A DNA stretch of 64,000 nt, from contig NZ_JAMXMY010000017.1 of the NCBI RefSeq assembly GCF_024055795.1, positions 1-64,000 on the forward strand. The letters run 5' to 3'. Every line of letters starts with the position of its first letter. Positions within the stretch are counted from its first letter, which is position 1. Under the pieces are notes generated by a model. That model did not search any database. It was given only the letters and a program-made list of their open reading frames with translations, and was not told the origin of the DNA. Positions 8,946 to 17,148 of the stretch are shown here, in pieces. Made by a program: the position numbers and the translations under genes. The stretch is from Actinoallomurus purpureus. GTDB lineage: Bacteria; Actinomycetota; Actinomycetes; Streptosporangiales; Streptosporangiaceae.

Positions 8946-9440
8946 TCAGCCCGCGGCGTGCAGCCAGCGGACCGGCGCGCCGTCGCCGGCCCGGCGGAAG
9001 GGCTCGAGCTCGTCGTCCCAGGGCTTGCCTAGGAGGCGGTCGACCTCGTGCTCGAACGCGGCCTTGCCGGCGAGCGCGTTGGCCATGGCGGCGCGGAGGC
9101 GGTCCTCGGGCACGTGGATGTCGCCGTTGGCGCCGATCACCGCGGTGAACACGCCCAGGGACGGCGTGAAGCTGTAGCGGACGCCGTCGCAGCCGGGACT
9201 CGCGTCCTCGGTCGCTTCAAAGCGCAGCAACCGCCACTCGCGCAGCGCGGAGACGATGCCGGCGGCCACGCCCGGCTGGCCCTCCCAGCACAGCTCTGCG
9301 CGCATGGTGCCAGGCGCCGCGGGTTGATCACTCCACGGCAGTGACACGGGCACGCCAAGGACACCTGCGGCGGCCCACTCAATGTGCGGGCACAGCGCAG
9401 GCGGCGCTGAGTGGACGTAGAAAACGCCACGTGCGGACAC
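8946..9440 (-). CDS. DUF3145 family protein
   Basis: 164 residues, cytosolic, no signal or membrane segments. The opening MSARGVFYVHSAPPALCPHI and the ending WDDELEPFRR..GDGAPVRWLHAAG are characteristic of DUF3145, an actinobacterial family of unknown function. In Streptomyces this gene also lies next to the fatty-acid operon, so a link to lipid metabolism is possible but unproven. It is transcribed toward accD; the two converge on the hairpin described above. Confidence 0.8.
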   Translation of the reverse strand: MSARGVFYVHSAPPALCPHIEWAAAGVLGVPVSLPWSDQPAAPGTMRAELCWEGQPGVAAGIVSALREWRLLRFEATEDASPGCDGVRYSFTPSLGVFTAVIGANGDIHVPEDRLRAAMANALAGKAAFEHEVDRLLGKPWDDELEPFRRAGDGAPVRWLHAAG

Positions 9441-9664
9441 CGGACCTCCTGGGAACGTTGCGAGGTTCGTCTTCCCCTACGTCCTCGGCGCTCCAGGTAG
9501 ATGACCGCTTGGTTATTGTGCCGCATCATCACCTGTCACACCAGCCCGAATCCGGGCCGTCGATGCGCCTCGCGCGTTCCCTACTCGTTGGTAGGCTCTT
9601 CGATCGGGCGTGATCAACAGCCGCCAACCCTTCGTTCGGTGATGACAGTCGAGGAGAGTCCCGC

Positions 9665-10024
9665 ATGCGCAGAGCCCTGATCCTGGCCGCGATCGCAGGG
9701 CTCATCACCGGATGCGGCGGGCAGCACGGCGGCTCCCCCGCCGGACCGCCCGAAAAGGACGTCCGTCTCACCTCATGCGTACTGAGCCGAAAGTTGCACG
9801 CCGGGCTCGTCCACGGTGTGATCATGAACACGACGGGCCGTACGGCGGGTTACGTCGTCCAGATCGACATCATCGACGGCGGCGGCAACCCCGTCGACAC
9901 CGCGATGCACGCCGAGACGGAGGTCGCGCCGGGCGCCAAGGTCGGGTTCACGGCCAGCGGCGTTCAGACCTACGGCGGGCGGATCAGCTGCCGCGTCGCG
10001 TCCGTGCAGCGCAGCACCCGCTGA
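9665..10024 (+). CDS. Small lipoprotein of unknown function
   Basis: 119 residues. The lipobox ITGC follows a hydrophobic segment (MRRALILAAIAGLITGC), so the mature protein should be lipid-anchored at Cys17. The rest looks like a small immunoglobulin-like beta sandwich: alternating hydrophobics and VVQIDIIDGGGNPVDT, similar in style to FxLYD domains, with two cysteines (Cys38, Cys111) that could pair. GAGGAG precedes the ATG. Its last 41 bases overlap the 3' end of the converging lnt gene, which encodes the enzyme that would N-acylate such lipoproteins. Confidence 0.7.
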   Translation: MRRALILAAIAGLITGCGGQHGGSPAGPPEKDVRLTSCVLSRKLHAGLVHGVIMNTTGRTAGYVVQIDIIDGGGNPVDTAMHAETEVAPGAKVGFTASGVQTYGGRISCRVASVQRSTR

Positions 10025-11492
10025 CGAGCACGACGCCGAAGGCCAGCCAGGGCACGTAGTCGCCGAACCGGTCATAGGGCGTACGGCCCGCGGCGGGCGC
10101 GACCTCGGCCAGTACCGACCCCCGCCGCCACGTGTCGAACCAGGCCAGCCGGCGTCCCTTCGCGTCGAAGGCGGCCGACACCCCGGTCAACGCGGCCTGC
10201 ACGACCGGACGCCCGGTCTCGGCCGCGCGCACGGCGCCGAGCGACGCGTGCTGCGGCGGCGCCCAACTGTCCTGGAAGGACGAGGTCGCCGACTCGTACA
10301 CGATCAGCCGGGCACCGCGCCGTACGACCGCACGGCTCTGGTCGGGGAACGCCGACTCGAAGCAGATCAGCGGCCCGAAGGTCACGGCGTCCGGCCCGCC
10401 GCCGGCCCGCATCAGCACGATGCCCGTGCCGGGGACGCGGTCCTCCGCGGCCGCCGCGCTGATGCGGGCGACCCATCCCAGCTCCCGGCGCAGCGGGATG
10501 TACTCCCCGAACGGGACGAGCAGGTTCTTGACGTACCGGGCCCGGACACCGTCCGGGCCGATCAGCACCGCGGTCTTGGAGATGCGCCCGGACGCGTCGC
10601 GCGCGTCCTCGTTCACGAGCAGGGGGCCGTGAGCGCGGGCCAGCGCGGTCAGCCGGCCGACAAGGTCGGGCCGCCGGTCGAGGTCGAAGCCGACGCTGCT
10701 CTCGCCCCAGACCACCAGGTCGACGGCCGGAAGCGCGGCGGTGATCCGCTCGTTCTCGGAGAACCGGTGATCCGGGCCGTCGACGACGCCCGGCTGGACG
10801 AGGGCGATCCGCATCGGCCGGCCGGCGGCCTCGGAGGACGGCGCGTACACCACCGGGCCGGACAGGCCGATGAGCGCCGCCAGGACCGCGGCGGTCACCG
10901 AGCGGGTGACGAGGATCATGGCGACGGCGGTGTTCACCGCCAGCAGGGCGAAGGTCACCAGCCACACGCCACCGAGCGACGCCAGGCTCAGCACCGCCGG
11001 GTGCCGCCACTGCGTGGCGCCGTACAGCGCCCACGGGCCGCCGAGGGCGTGCCAGGAGCGCACCCACTCGCCCACCAGCCACACGCTCGGTACGACGACG
11101 AGGGCCGCCGCGAGCCGGCCCGGCCGCAGCAGCGCCCAGGCGGCGTATCCCCAGGCCGCCCAGAGCGCGCCGGCGGCCACCACGAGCAGGGGCAGCGCGG
11201 GGCCGAGGTCGGGGAGCAGCCAGTAGAGCGCGGCGGCGAGGAACCCGGTGCCGAACCACCAGCCGCGCACGGCCGCCTCCCGGCCGGTCGCGGCGGCCCG
11301 TACGACCAGCAGGCCGGGCACGAGCGCCACCCAGGCGAACCAGTCGAGCCCCGCGCGGGGGAACGCCAGGACCGGCAGCACCCCGGCGGCCAGGGCGGCG
11401 AGCCGGAGCCGGCCGCGCATCCCCCTCGAGGCGGGCGCGGCCTCGTCCGGCAGGGGACCGCCCGGACCGGTGAACTCCGCCGCCGTTCTCAT
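9984..11492 (-). CDS. lnt: Apolipoprotein N-acyltransferase
   Basis: About 502 residues. Adds the third acyl chain to the N-terminal cysteine of lipoproteins at the outer face of the membrane. Six or more membrane helices fill residues 30-215, followed by a nitrilase-like domain with the catalytic triad Glu264 (WGESS), Lys322 (YVKNLL) and Cys377 (LICFES), then a last helix. No mannosyltransferase domain is fused, unlike some mycobacterial forms. The start could be the ATG or the GTG just before it; the ribosome site is weak. Divergent from the S8 protease gene across about 125 bases. Confidence 0.9.
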   Translation of the reverse strand: MRTAAEFTGPGGPLPDEAAPASRGMRGRLRLAALAAGVLPVLAFPRAGLDWFAWVALVPGLLVVRAAATGREAAVRGWWFGTGFLAAALYWLLPDLGPALPLLVVAAGALWAAWGYAAWALLRPGRLAAALVVVPSVWLVGEWVRSWHALGGPWALYGATQWRHPAVLSLASLGGVWLVTFALLAVNTAVAMILVTRSVTAAVLAALIGLSGPVVYAPSSEAAGRPMRIALVQPGVVDGPDHRFSENERITAALPAVDLVVWGESSVGFDLDRRPDLVGRLTALARAHGPLLVNEDARDASGRISKTAVLIGPDGVRARYVKNLLVPFGEYIPLRRELGWVARISAAAAEDRVPGTGIVLMRAGGGPDAVTFGPLICFESAFPDQSRAVVRRGARLIVYESATSSFQDSWAPPQHASLGAVRAAETGRPVVQAALTGVSAAFDAKGRRLAWFDTWRRGSVLAEVAPAAGRTPYDRFGDYVPWLAFGVVLVSGCCAARTRRGS

Positions 11493-11617
11493 CACTCCAG
11501 GGTGACCTCGGGGTGACCGGACGGCAAGGACCCGTCGCCCGGCCGGGCCGCCGGGTGAAACGACCGGCCATCCGGTGACGATATGTGATCGCACGGATAC
11601 GCGGAGAAGGTGGCGCG

Positions 11618-12781
11618 ATGACCGATCAGGACGCCCGGCTCGAACGGCTCCTCGCCCGCCACCACGACGCGACCCTGGTCGAGCCGCTCCCCGGCCGCCC
11701 GGCGCTCGTGCGCCGCGACCAGATCCTGGTCGCCGACCACGACGTGCCGGCGGTCGAGGACGCCGTGCGCCGCTGGTACGACGCGCGGCACGACGGACCG
11801 GGGGTCGCCCGCGTAATGCTCCGCGCCGCCGCGAGGGTGGACGTGTGCGAGCTGTCCGCACAGCTGGCCGGTGGCGCGCCGCACCGGCGCCTGGCCGTCG
11901 CGCCGAACCACCTCGTCCACGGTCAGCCGATGTGGTGGAGCGGGCCGGCGGGAGCACCCCGCGCCGCCCCGGCGTTCGGGCCGCCCGCGGCCGACGCCGC
12001 GGCCGGCCGCCCGGTGACGGTCGCCGTCCTCGACACCGGCCTGTCGCCGCACCCCTGGTATTCGTCGGCCGCCTGGTACGCCGAGCAGCGCGACGAGGTC
12101 ACCGAGATCCTGGACGCCGACCTCGACTACGCGCTCGACGCGCAGGCCGGTCACGGCACCTTCGTCGCGGGGGTGCTGCTACGCCACGCCCCGTCCGCGC
12201 GCATCCGCGCGAAGCGCGTGATCGGCGGCGACGGTGTCGGCGACGAACTCGGCGTCCTGCACGCCCTGGCCTGGCTGGCCGCGTGGGGCCGGGCCGACAT
12301 TGTCAACCTGTCCTTCGGCTGCCACACCTACGACGACCGCCCCTCTCCCCTCGTGGCCCGCGCCATCGCCGCCCTCGCCCGCCGTACGGTCGTCGTCGCG
12401 TGCGCGGGCAACCACGCGAGCGACCGGCCGTTCTGGCCGGCCGCCCTCAAGCACGTGATCGCGGTGGCCGCGCTGGACGGAGACGAACGCGCGGCGTTCT
12501 CCGACTACGGCTGGTGGGTGGACGCCTGCGCGCCCGGAGTCGACGTCCACAGCTGCTTCGTCCGCTTCGACGGCCCCCGGCCCGGCGTCCACGGGATCGA
12601 CCCCGACGACTTCACCGGCTACGCGCTGTGGAGCGGAACATCCTTCGCGGCACCCGCCGTGGCAGGCACGATCGCCGGCCTCGCCGCCGCCGAGGACCTG
12701 CCCGCCACGGTCGCCGCCGACCGGGTACTCGACCCGGCGGGCCGCCGCACGCACCCCGATCTCGGCGTAGTGATCGGCTGA
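11618..12781 (+). CDS. S8 (subtilisin-like) serine protease, probably intracellular
   Basis: 387 residues. The triad is Asp139 (AVLDTGLS), His179 (AGHGTFVAG) and Ser342 (SGTSFAAPAVAG), with Asn265 (CAGNHAS) for the oxyanion hole, so the enzyme should be active. There is no signal peptide. Residues 1-125 form a prodomain-like region (LERLLARHHDATLVEPL, RRDQILVADHDV) that may act as an inhibitor or partner domain. GAGAAGG precedes the ATG. It leads a run of four same-strand genes ending in a TPR-CHAT protease. The 119-base gap before the sigma factor gene carries its own promoter-like sequence. The natural substrate is unknown. Confidence 0.9.
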   Translation: MTDQDARLERLLARHHDATLVEPLPGRPALVRRDQILVADHDVPAVEDAVRRWYDARHDGPGVARVMLRAAARVDVCELSAQLAGGAPHRRLAVAPNHLVHGQPMWWSGPAGAPRAAPAFGPPAADAAAGRPVTVAVLDTGLSPHPWYSSAAWYAEQRDEVTEILDADLDYALDAQAGHGTFVAGVLLRHAPSARIRAKRVIGGDGVGDELGVLHALAWLAAWGRADIVNLSFGCHTYDDRPSPLVARAIAALARRTVVVACAGNHASDRPFWPAALKHVIAVAALDGDERAAFSDYGWWVDACAPGVDVHSCFVRFDGPRPGVHGIDPDDFTGYALWSGTSFAAPAVAGTIAGLAAAEDLPATVAADRVLDPAGRRTHPDLGVVIG

Positions 12782-12861
12782 GGACGCCGACGTTCGCGCG
12801 ACGCCTACCCCGGCTGGCGGCGTTACTGGACACCGGCGGCGCCACCCCGGCAATCAACCGA

Positions 12862-12901
12862 TTGTAATGTCTCGACTACTTTCCGCTAATATCCCGGCGC
12901 G
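12862..12901 (+). promoter_or_regulatory. Candidate promoter giving a leaderless sigma-factor mRNA
   Basis: This AT-rich patch stands out locally: TTGTAA at 12862-12867 and TAATAT at 12887-12892, 19 bases apart. Transcription would begin seven to nine bases later, at or next to the GTG start codon at 12901. No ribosome-binding sequence is present before that GTG, which fits a leaderless transcript. Confidence 0.45.
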
Positions 12902-13431
12902 TGGAATGGAACGAGACCGGCGACCTGGTGCGGAAGGCGCGCGCGGGCGATCCGGCGGCCTGGCGGGAGCTCGTCGATCGCTACTCGCGGCTGCTGTGCG
13001 CGATCGCGCGATCGTACGGGCTGAGCGGCGCGGACGTCGATGACGTCGTGCAGACGACGTGGCTGCGGCTGGTCGAGCGGCTGCCCCGGCTGCGCGACCC
13101 GGCGCGCGCGGGCGCCTGGCTCGCCGTCACCGCCCGGAGGGAGAGCCTGGCCACGTTGCGGCGGCGAGGCCGCGAACGACCCCTCACCGGCCACGCGCCG
13201 TCGGTCACCGGTCCCCACCACGTGGTGTTCGGACGTGACCTCGCCGGTTCGGTGACGGCCGCCCTCGACGCCGTGCCGCCCCGCTGCCGCGCCCTGCTGG
13301 AGCTGTCCATCGCCTCCCCCCGGCTCAGCTACGTGGAGATCTCGACGGCGCTCGGCGTCCCGCTGGGCAGCGTCGGCCCGACCCGTGCCCGCTGCCTGAC
13401 CCACCTGCGTCGCCGGCTCGGTGTCACATGA
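12901..13431 (+). CDS. ECF-type RNA polymerase sigma factor
   Basis: 176 residues. Region 2 (residues 8-70) includes DPAAWRELVDRYSRLL and ADVDDVVQTTWLRLVERL; region 4 (residues 118-172) includes VPPRCRALLELSIASPRLSY and a helix-turn-helix ending RARCLTHLRRRLG. There is no zinc-binding anti-sigma gene next to it; instead the following small protein overlaps by four bases (ATGA). It probably directs RNA polymerase to a small set of promoters, perhaps including its own operon. Part of the S8 protease/TPR-CHAT cluster. Confidence 0.9.
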   Translation: MEWNETGDLVRKARAGDPAAWRELVDRYSRLLCAIARSYGLSGADVDDVVQTTWLRLVERLPRLRDPARAGAWLAVTARRESLATLRRRGRERPLTGHAPSVTGPHHVVFGRDLAGSVTAALDAVPPRCRALLELSIASPRLSYVEISTALGVPLGSVGPTRARCLTHLRRRLGVT

Positions 13432-13844
13432 ACGACGACGAGCTGATCGAGGGCCTGCGCAGGGCGTTCCCGCCGGTTCCGGACCACCTGGTCGGCCTCG
13501 GGCTGGCGGCGTTCGACTGGCTGGCCCCCGACGCGACGCTGGCCACGCTCGCGTACGACGCCGGCGAGACCCCGGCAGGGGTGCGCGGCGGCGAGCCCAG
13601 GTCGCTGACGTTCGCCGGGCCCGGCGTGCACGTCGAGATCGAGATCTGCGGCAGGGAGATCGTCGGGCAGCTGACGCCCCCGGCGGACGCGGAGGTGATC
13701 CTGCGCTCCCCCCACGGCGAGCGCGGGACCCGCACCGACGTGTCCGGCGCCTTCATCCTGCCCGAGGTCCCGGCCGGCCTGGTCAGCCTCCTGTTCCGGC
13801 CGGCCGATGGCACGTCCGTGGTGACGAGCTGGATCCATGTCTGA
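13428..13844 (+). CDS. Small protein between the sigma factor and CHAT protease, possible sigma partner
   Basis: 138 residues, no signal or membrane segment. The N-terminal third is helical (NDDELIEGLRRAFPPVPDHL, then FDWLAPDATLATLAYD). The rest is beta-rich and ends in a carboxypeptidase-regulatory-like fold (VILRSPHGERGTRTDVSGAF, LPEVPAGLVSLLF). It overlaps the sigma gene by four bases and the TPR-CHAT gene by eight, so the three are made together. By position it could be an anti-sigma factor, an adaptor, or a substrate of one of the two proteases. I do not recognise a named family with certainty. Confidence 0.7.
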   Translation: MNDDELIEGLRRAFPPVPDHLVGLGLAAFDWLAPDATLATLAYDAGETPAGVRGGEPRSLTFAGPGVHVEIEICGREIVGQLTPPADAEVILRSPHGERGTRTDVSGAFILPEVPAGLVSLLFRPADGTSVVTSWIHV

Positions 13845-16332
13845 CCTCCCGGCGCTGGCGGCCGTCGATCCGCGCGGCGTGTACACCACCGCCTCGGCGC
13901 TGCGCGACACCGGCGACCTCGAACAGCGCGTGCTGGCGCTGCGCGCCCTCGGCCTGGCGGGCAAGGAGCTGGGCCGGCTCGCCGAGGGCATCGCGCATCT
14001 GCGCGAGGCGCTCCGGGTCGCCGAGTCCGCGGGGCTGCGCTACGCCGCCGCCCAGGTGCGGATGAACCTCGTCGGCCTGCTGGCCACCGGCGGGGACATC
14101 GAGGGCGCGCTGACCGCCGCCGACGCCGCCGCGCCGGTGCTGACCGGAGCCGACGCCGATCGGCTGCTCGCCAACCGGGCGTACCTCCTCGCCCGCAGCG
14201 GCCACATCGGGGAGGTCGCCCGCCTCGCCCGGAGCTGCACCGATCCGGAGATCCTCGTCGGCCTGCGCATCAACACCGGCCTCGCGAAGGCGTACGCCGG
14301 GCGGCTCGGGCGAGGCGAGGCCGAGCTGCGCACCGCGCTCGCCGTCGCCGAACGGGCGGGCCTGCGGCACCAGGCGGCGATGGTCCGCCACAACCTCGCG
14401 TTCGTCGCCATGCGGCGCGGCGACCTGGCCCGCGCGCTCGCGCTGTACGACGACGTCGAGCCGGAGCTGGCAGGCGCGGACGAGCGTCTCTGCCAGCTGC
14501 GCCTCGACCGGGCGGAGGCGCTCATCGCCGCCCGGCTGCCCGGAGAGGCCCGCGCCCTGCTGACGGACACGCTCGGCCGGCTGACGGCCGGGGGCTACCG
14601 CTGCGACACCGCGGACGCGCTGCTCCTCCTGGCGCACGCCGAGCTGGCCGACGGCGATCCCCGCGCCGCGGTGGCGACCGCCCGGCGGGCCCAGGCCGAG
14701 TTCGCGGACCGCACCGGTTTCGCCCTGCTGGCCGAACAGGTCGGCCTGCGGGCGCGGTGGGCGGACGGCGATCGTTCGGCGGCGCTCCTGGCGTCCGCCG
14801 AGCAGGCCGCCGAACGGCTCGCGCGCCATGACTGGGTCTCCGCCGCGGCCGACGCGCGGACGCTGGCGGGCCTGGTCGCCCTCGCGCGCGGCGACCGGGA
14901 ACGCGCCGAACGCCTCCTCGACCGGGTCGGCGGCGAGACCGTGAGCGCCCGGGTCGCGGGGCTGCACGCCACCGCGCTGCTGCGGCTCGCGCGCGGCGAC
15001 CGGCCCGGCGCGGCCGCCGCTGTGCGCGCCGGGCTGCGGGCCGTGGACGATCACGCCGCCGCCCTCGGCGCCGTCGAGCTGCGCGGACGTGCGGCGGGCT
15101 GGGCGTCGGAGCTGGCCGAGCTCGGGCTGCGGCTGGCGACCGGTCCCCGCGCCCTCCTCCTGGCCGCCGAACGCGCCCGCGCGATCGCCGACCGCCCGCC
15201 CGCCGTACGGCCGCCCCGCGACCGTCGGCTCGGCGGGCTGCTGGCCGAGCTGCGCCGTGTCAGCGCAGAGGTCCCTGACCGCCCGGAGCTCCTGGCCGCC
15301 CAGGCCCGGCTGGAGGACGCCGTGCGAGCCCGGTGCCGCCGGCTGTCGGCCAGCCGCGACGCGGTCCCCGGGGGGGGTTGGCTCGTCCCTGCCCTCGCCG
15401 AGACGCTGGGTGAGCGGATGCTCGTGGAGTTCATCCGCGTGGGCGGGGATCTCGTGGCGGTGACCCTCGCGAACGGGCGCTGCCGCCGCCTGCCACTGGG
15501 TCCGTACGCCCCGGTCCGGGACGACATCCGGCTGCTGCGCTTCGCCGTCTCACGGCTGGCTCGCGACCCCGACGGCGCGGCGGCCCGTTCCTCCCTGGCG
15601 ACGACTGCTGATCGCCTCGGCTCTCGGCTTCTCGCGCCACTGATCGTCGGCGACAGACCCGTCGTGCTCGCCCCCGTGGACGCGCTGCACGGCCTGCCGT
15701 GGCCCGCGCTGCCATCGCTGGCGAGCCGCCCGTTGACCGTCGTGCCATCCGCCGCCGGCTGGCTGCGGGCCATGCGGACGCCCTCGCCCGGCGGGCACGT
15801 GGCACTGATCGCCGGTCCGGATCTCGCGCACGCAGAGGACGAGATCGCGGCTGTACGCGCGCGGCATCCGGATGCGCGGATCCTCACCGGGGCGGCCGCG
15901 ACCGCCGAAGCGGCCCGGTCCGCCCTCGACGGTGCCTCGGTCGCCCATGTCGCCGCGCACGGAGTGTTCCGTTCGGGAAACGCCCTGTTCTCCCGCCTCC
16001 GCCTGGCCGATGGGCCGCTGTTCGCGTACGACCTGGAGCACTTGGAGCGGTCACCGCGCCTGCTGGTGCTGTCCGCGTGCGACGCGGGCCGTGCGGAGAT
16101 CTACGAGGGCGAGGCGGTCATCGGCATGGTCACGGCCGCCCTCGGCTTCGGCACCCCCACAGTGGTCGCCGCCGTCACCCCGGTCGGCGACGCCGCCGCC
16201 CGCGACCTGATGACCGGCTTCCACGAGCACCTGGCCGCTGGCGCCACCCCTGCCGAGGCCCTCGCCTCCGCTCCGAGAGCCGTTTCGGCCCTCGGCTTCG
16301 TCTGCTTCGGCGCCGGCCACGACCGAGCATGA
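13837..16332 (+). CDS. TPR-CHAT protein: tetratricopeptide array with a caspase-like protease domain
   Basis: 831 residues. Residues 15-430 are alanine/leucine-rich helical repeats of TPR type (for example EGIAHLREALRVAESAGLRY and RGEAELRTALAVAERAGL). A linker leads to the CHAT domain at about 560-831, a clan CD cysteine protease fold. The catalytic pair is visible: His708 in VAAHGVF and Cys748 in LVLSACDAG. CHAT proteases are typically switched on through their TPR part, as in the Cas7-11-associated TPR-CHAT protein. Here the partners are probably the S8 protease, the sigma factor and the small protein upstream. No signal peptide, so cytosolic. What activates it and what it cuts are unknown. 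Confidence 0.88.
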   Translation: MSDLPALAAVDPRGVYTTASALRDTGDLEQRVLALRALGLAGKELGRLAEGIAHLREALRVAESAGLRYAAAQVRMNLVGLLATGGDIEGALTAADAAAPVLTGADADRLLANRAYLLARSGHIGEVARLARSCTDPEILVGLRINTGLAKAYAGRLGRGEAELRTALAVAERAGLRHQAAMVRHNLAFVAMRRGDLARALALYDDVEPELAGADERLCQLRLDRAEALIAARLPGEARALLTDTLGRLTAGGYRCDTADALLLLAHAELADGDPRAAVATARRAQAEFADRTGFALLAEQVGLRARWADGDRSAALLASAEQAAERLARHDWVSAAADARTLAGLVALARGDRERAERLLDRVGGETVSARVAGLHATALLRLARGDRPGAAAAVRAGLRAVDDHAAALGAVELRGRAAGWASELAELGLRLATGPRALLLAAERARAIADRPPAVRPPRDRRLGGLLAELRRVSAEVPDRPELLAAQARLEDAVRARCRRLSASRDAVPGGGWLVPALAETLGERMLVEFIRVGGDLVAVTLANGRCRRLPLGPYAPVRDDIRLLRFAVSRLARDPDGAAARSSLATTADRLGSRLLAPLIVGDRPVVLAPVDALHGLPWPALPSLASRPLTVVPSAAGWLRAMRTPSPGGHVALIAGPDLAHAEDEIAAVRARHPDARILTGAAATAEAARSALDGASVAHVAAHGVFRSGNALFSRLRLADGPLFAYDLEHLERSPRLLVLSACDAGRAEIYEGEAVIGMVTAALGFGTPTVVAAVTPVGDAAARDLMTGFHEHLAAGATPAEALASAPRAVSALGFVCFGAGHDRA

Positions 16333-16409
16333 TCTACCGATCACCTATGCGGCAGGACCGCCGCCCGCCGCGTTGACTTTGGGAGTTCCGCCGTTCGCCG
16401 AGGCGCGGG

Positions 16410-16667
16410 ATGGGCGATAATGCCGAACTTGACGAGGGCGGGGGCGGCGCTCAGACTGCAGTGGCTCTCTCGGCGCGGCGCCTGGGGGCCGCCGCGCTCC
16501 GGCGCGTCGGCCTGTCCCCCGAGGACGTGCTGAACGTCCCGCACCGGGGCGTCGGCCACGTCACTCGTTTCGAGGTCCGTACGTCCTTCCTCGACCGTTA
16601 CCCCGTACGGCCGGCGGCCGAAGATCCCTACCGCGGACCGGTCGCGCGGGTAGCGTACGACCCGTGA
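16410..16667 (+). CDS. Possible small protein of unknown function
   Basis: 85 residues if real. The reading frame has a plausible composition from residue 20 (RRLGAAALRRVGLSPEDVL, then FEVRTSFLDRYPV) and its stop overlaps the GTG of the next gene by four bases, the coupling seen throughout this window. Against it: no clear ribosome site, a glycine-rich opening, and no family I recognise. It might equally be leader sequence of the DUF2203 gene. Confidence 0.3.
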   Translation: MGDNAELDEGGGGAQTAVALSARRLGAAALRRVGLSPEDVLNVPHRGVGHVTRFEVRTSFLDRYPVRPAAEDPYRGPVARVAYDP

Positions 16668-17029
16668 CCGACCGCATCTTCACGCTCGGCGAGGCGCGAA
16701 CGCTGCTTTCCGAGGTGCGCGCGCACATCGATGCGATCGTCGCCGCCCGCGCCGATCTCGCCGAGCTGGCCTTCGACCTGCGGTCGGGTCGGTCGTCGCC
16801 GCTGGGCGGCACGCCGGAGCTGAAGGCGTACGAGGCGCGCATCGACGAGGCGATCGGGTGGTTCACCATCCAGGGCATCGAGGTGAAGGGCGTCACGCCG
16901 GTGCTCGTCGACGTCCCCGCCTTCCTGCGCGGGCAGTCCATCCGCCTGTGCCTGCTGGAGACCGAGTCGGCGCTCACGTGGTACCACCGCACCGACCTCG
17001 GCTTCGCCGGACGCCGCCGCCTGCCGTAG
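16664..17029 (+). CDS. DUF2203 family protein
   Basis: 121 residues, cytosolic. The opening FTLGEARTLLSEVRAHIDAI and the end VRLCLLETESALTWYH-type pattern (here IRLCLLETESALTWYHRTDL) are typical of DUF2203, an actinobacterial family of unknown function: two helices in front, then a short beta domain. The GTG start sits in a four-base overlap with the possible upstream frame. It converges on the rhodanese gene. Confidence 0.8.
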   Translation: MTDRIFTLGEARTLLSEVRAHIDAIVAARADLAELAFDLRSGRSSPLGGTPELKAYEARIDEAIGWFTIQGIEVKGVTPVLVDVPAFLRGQSIRLCLLETESALTWYHRTDLGFAGRRRLP

Positions 17030-17148
17030 GCCGGGCGTCCGATCGGCCCGGTACGCCCGGCGCCTCACGGCCGCCGGGCGGACGGTCCCCGGCCCACTCG
17101 ACGCCGGGATTCCGCGGGAACGCCGCGCGGAACCCCGGGTCGGACACC

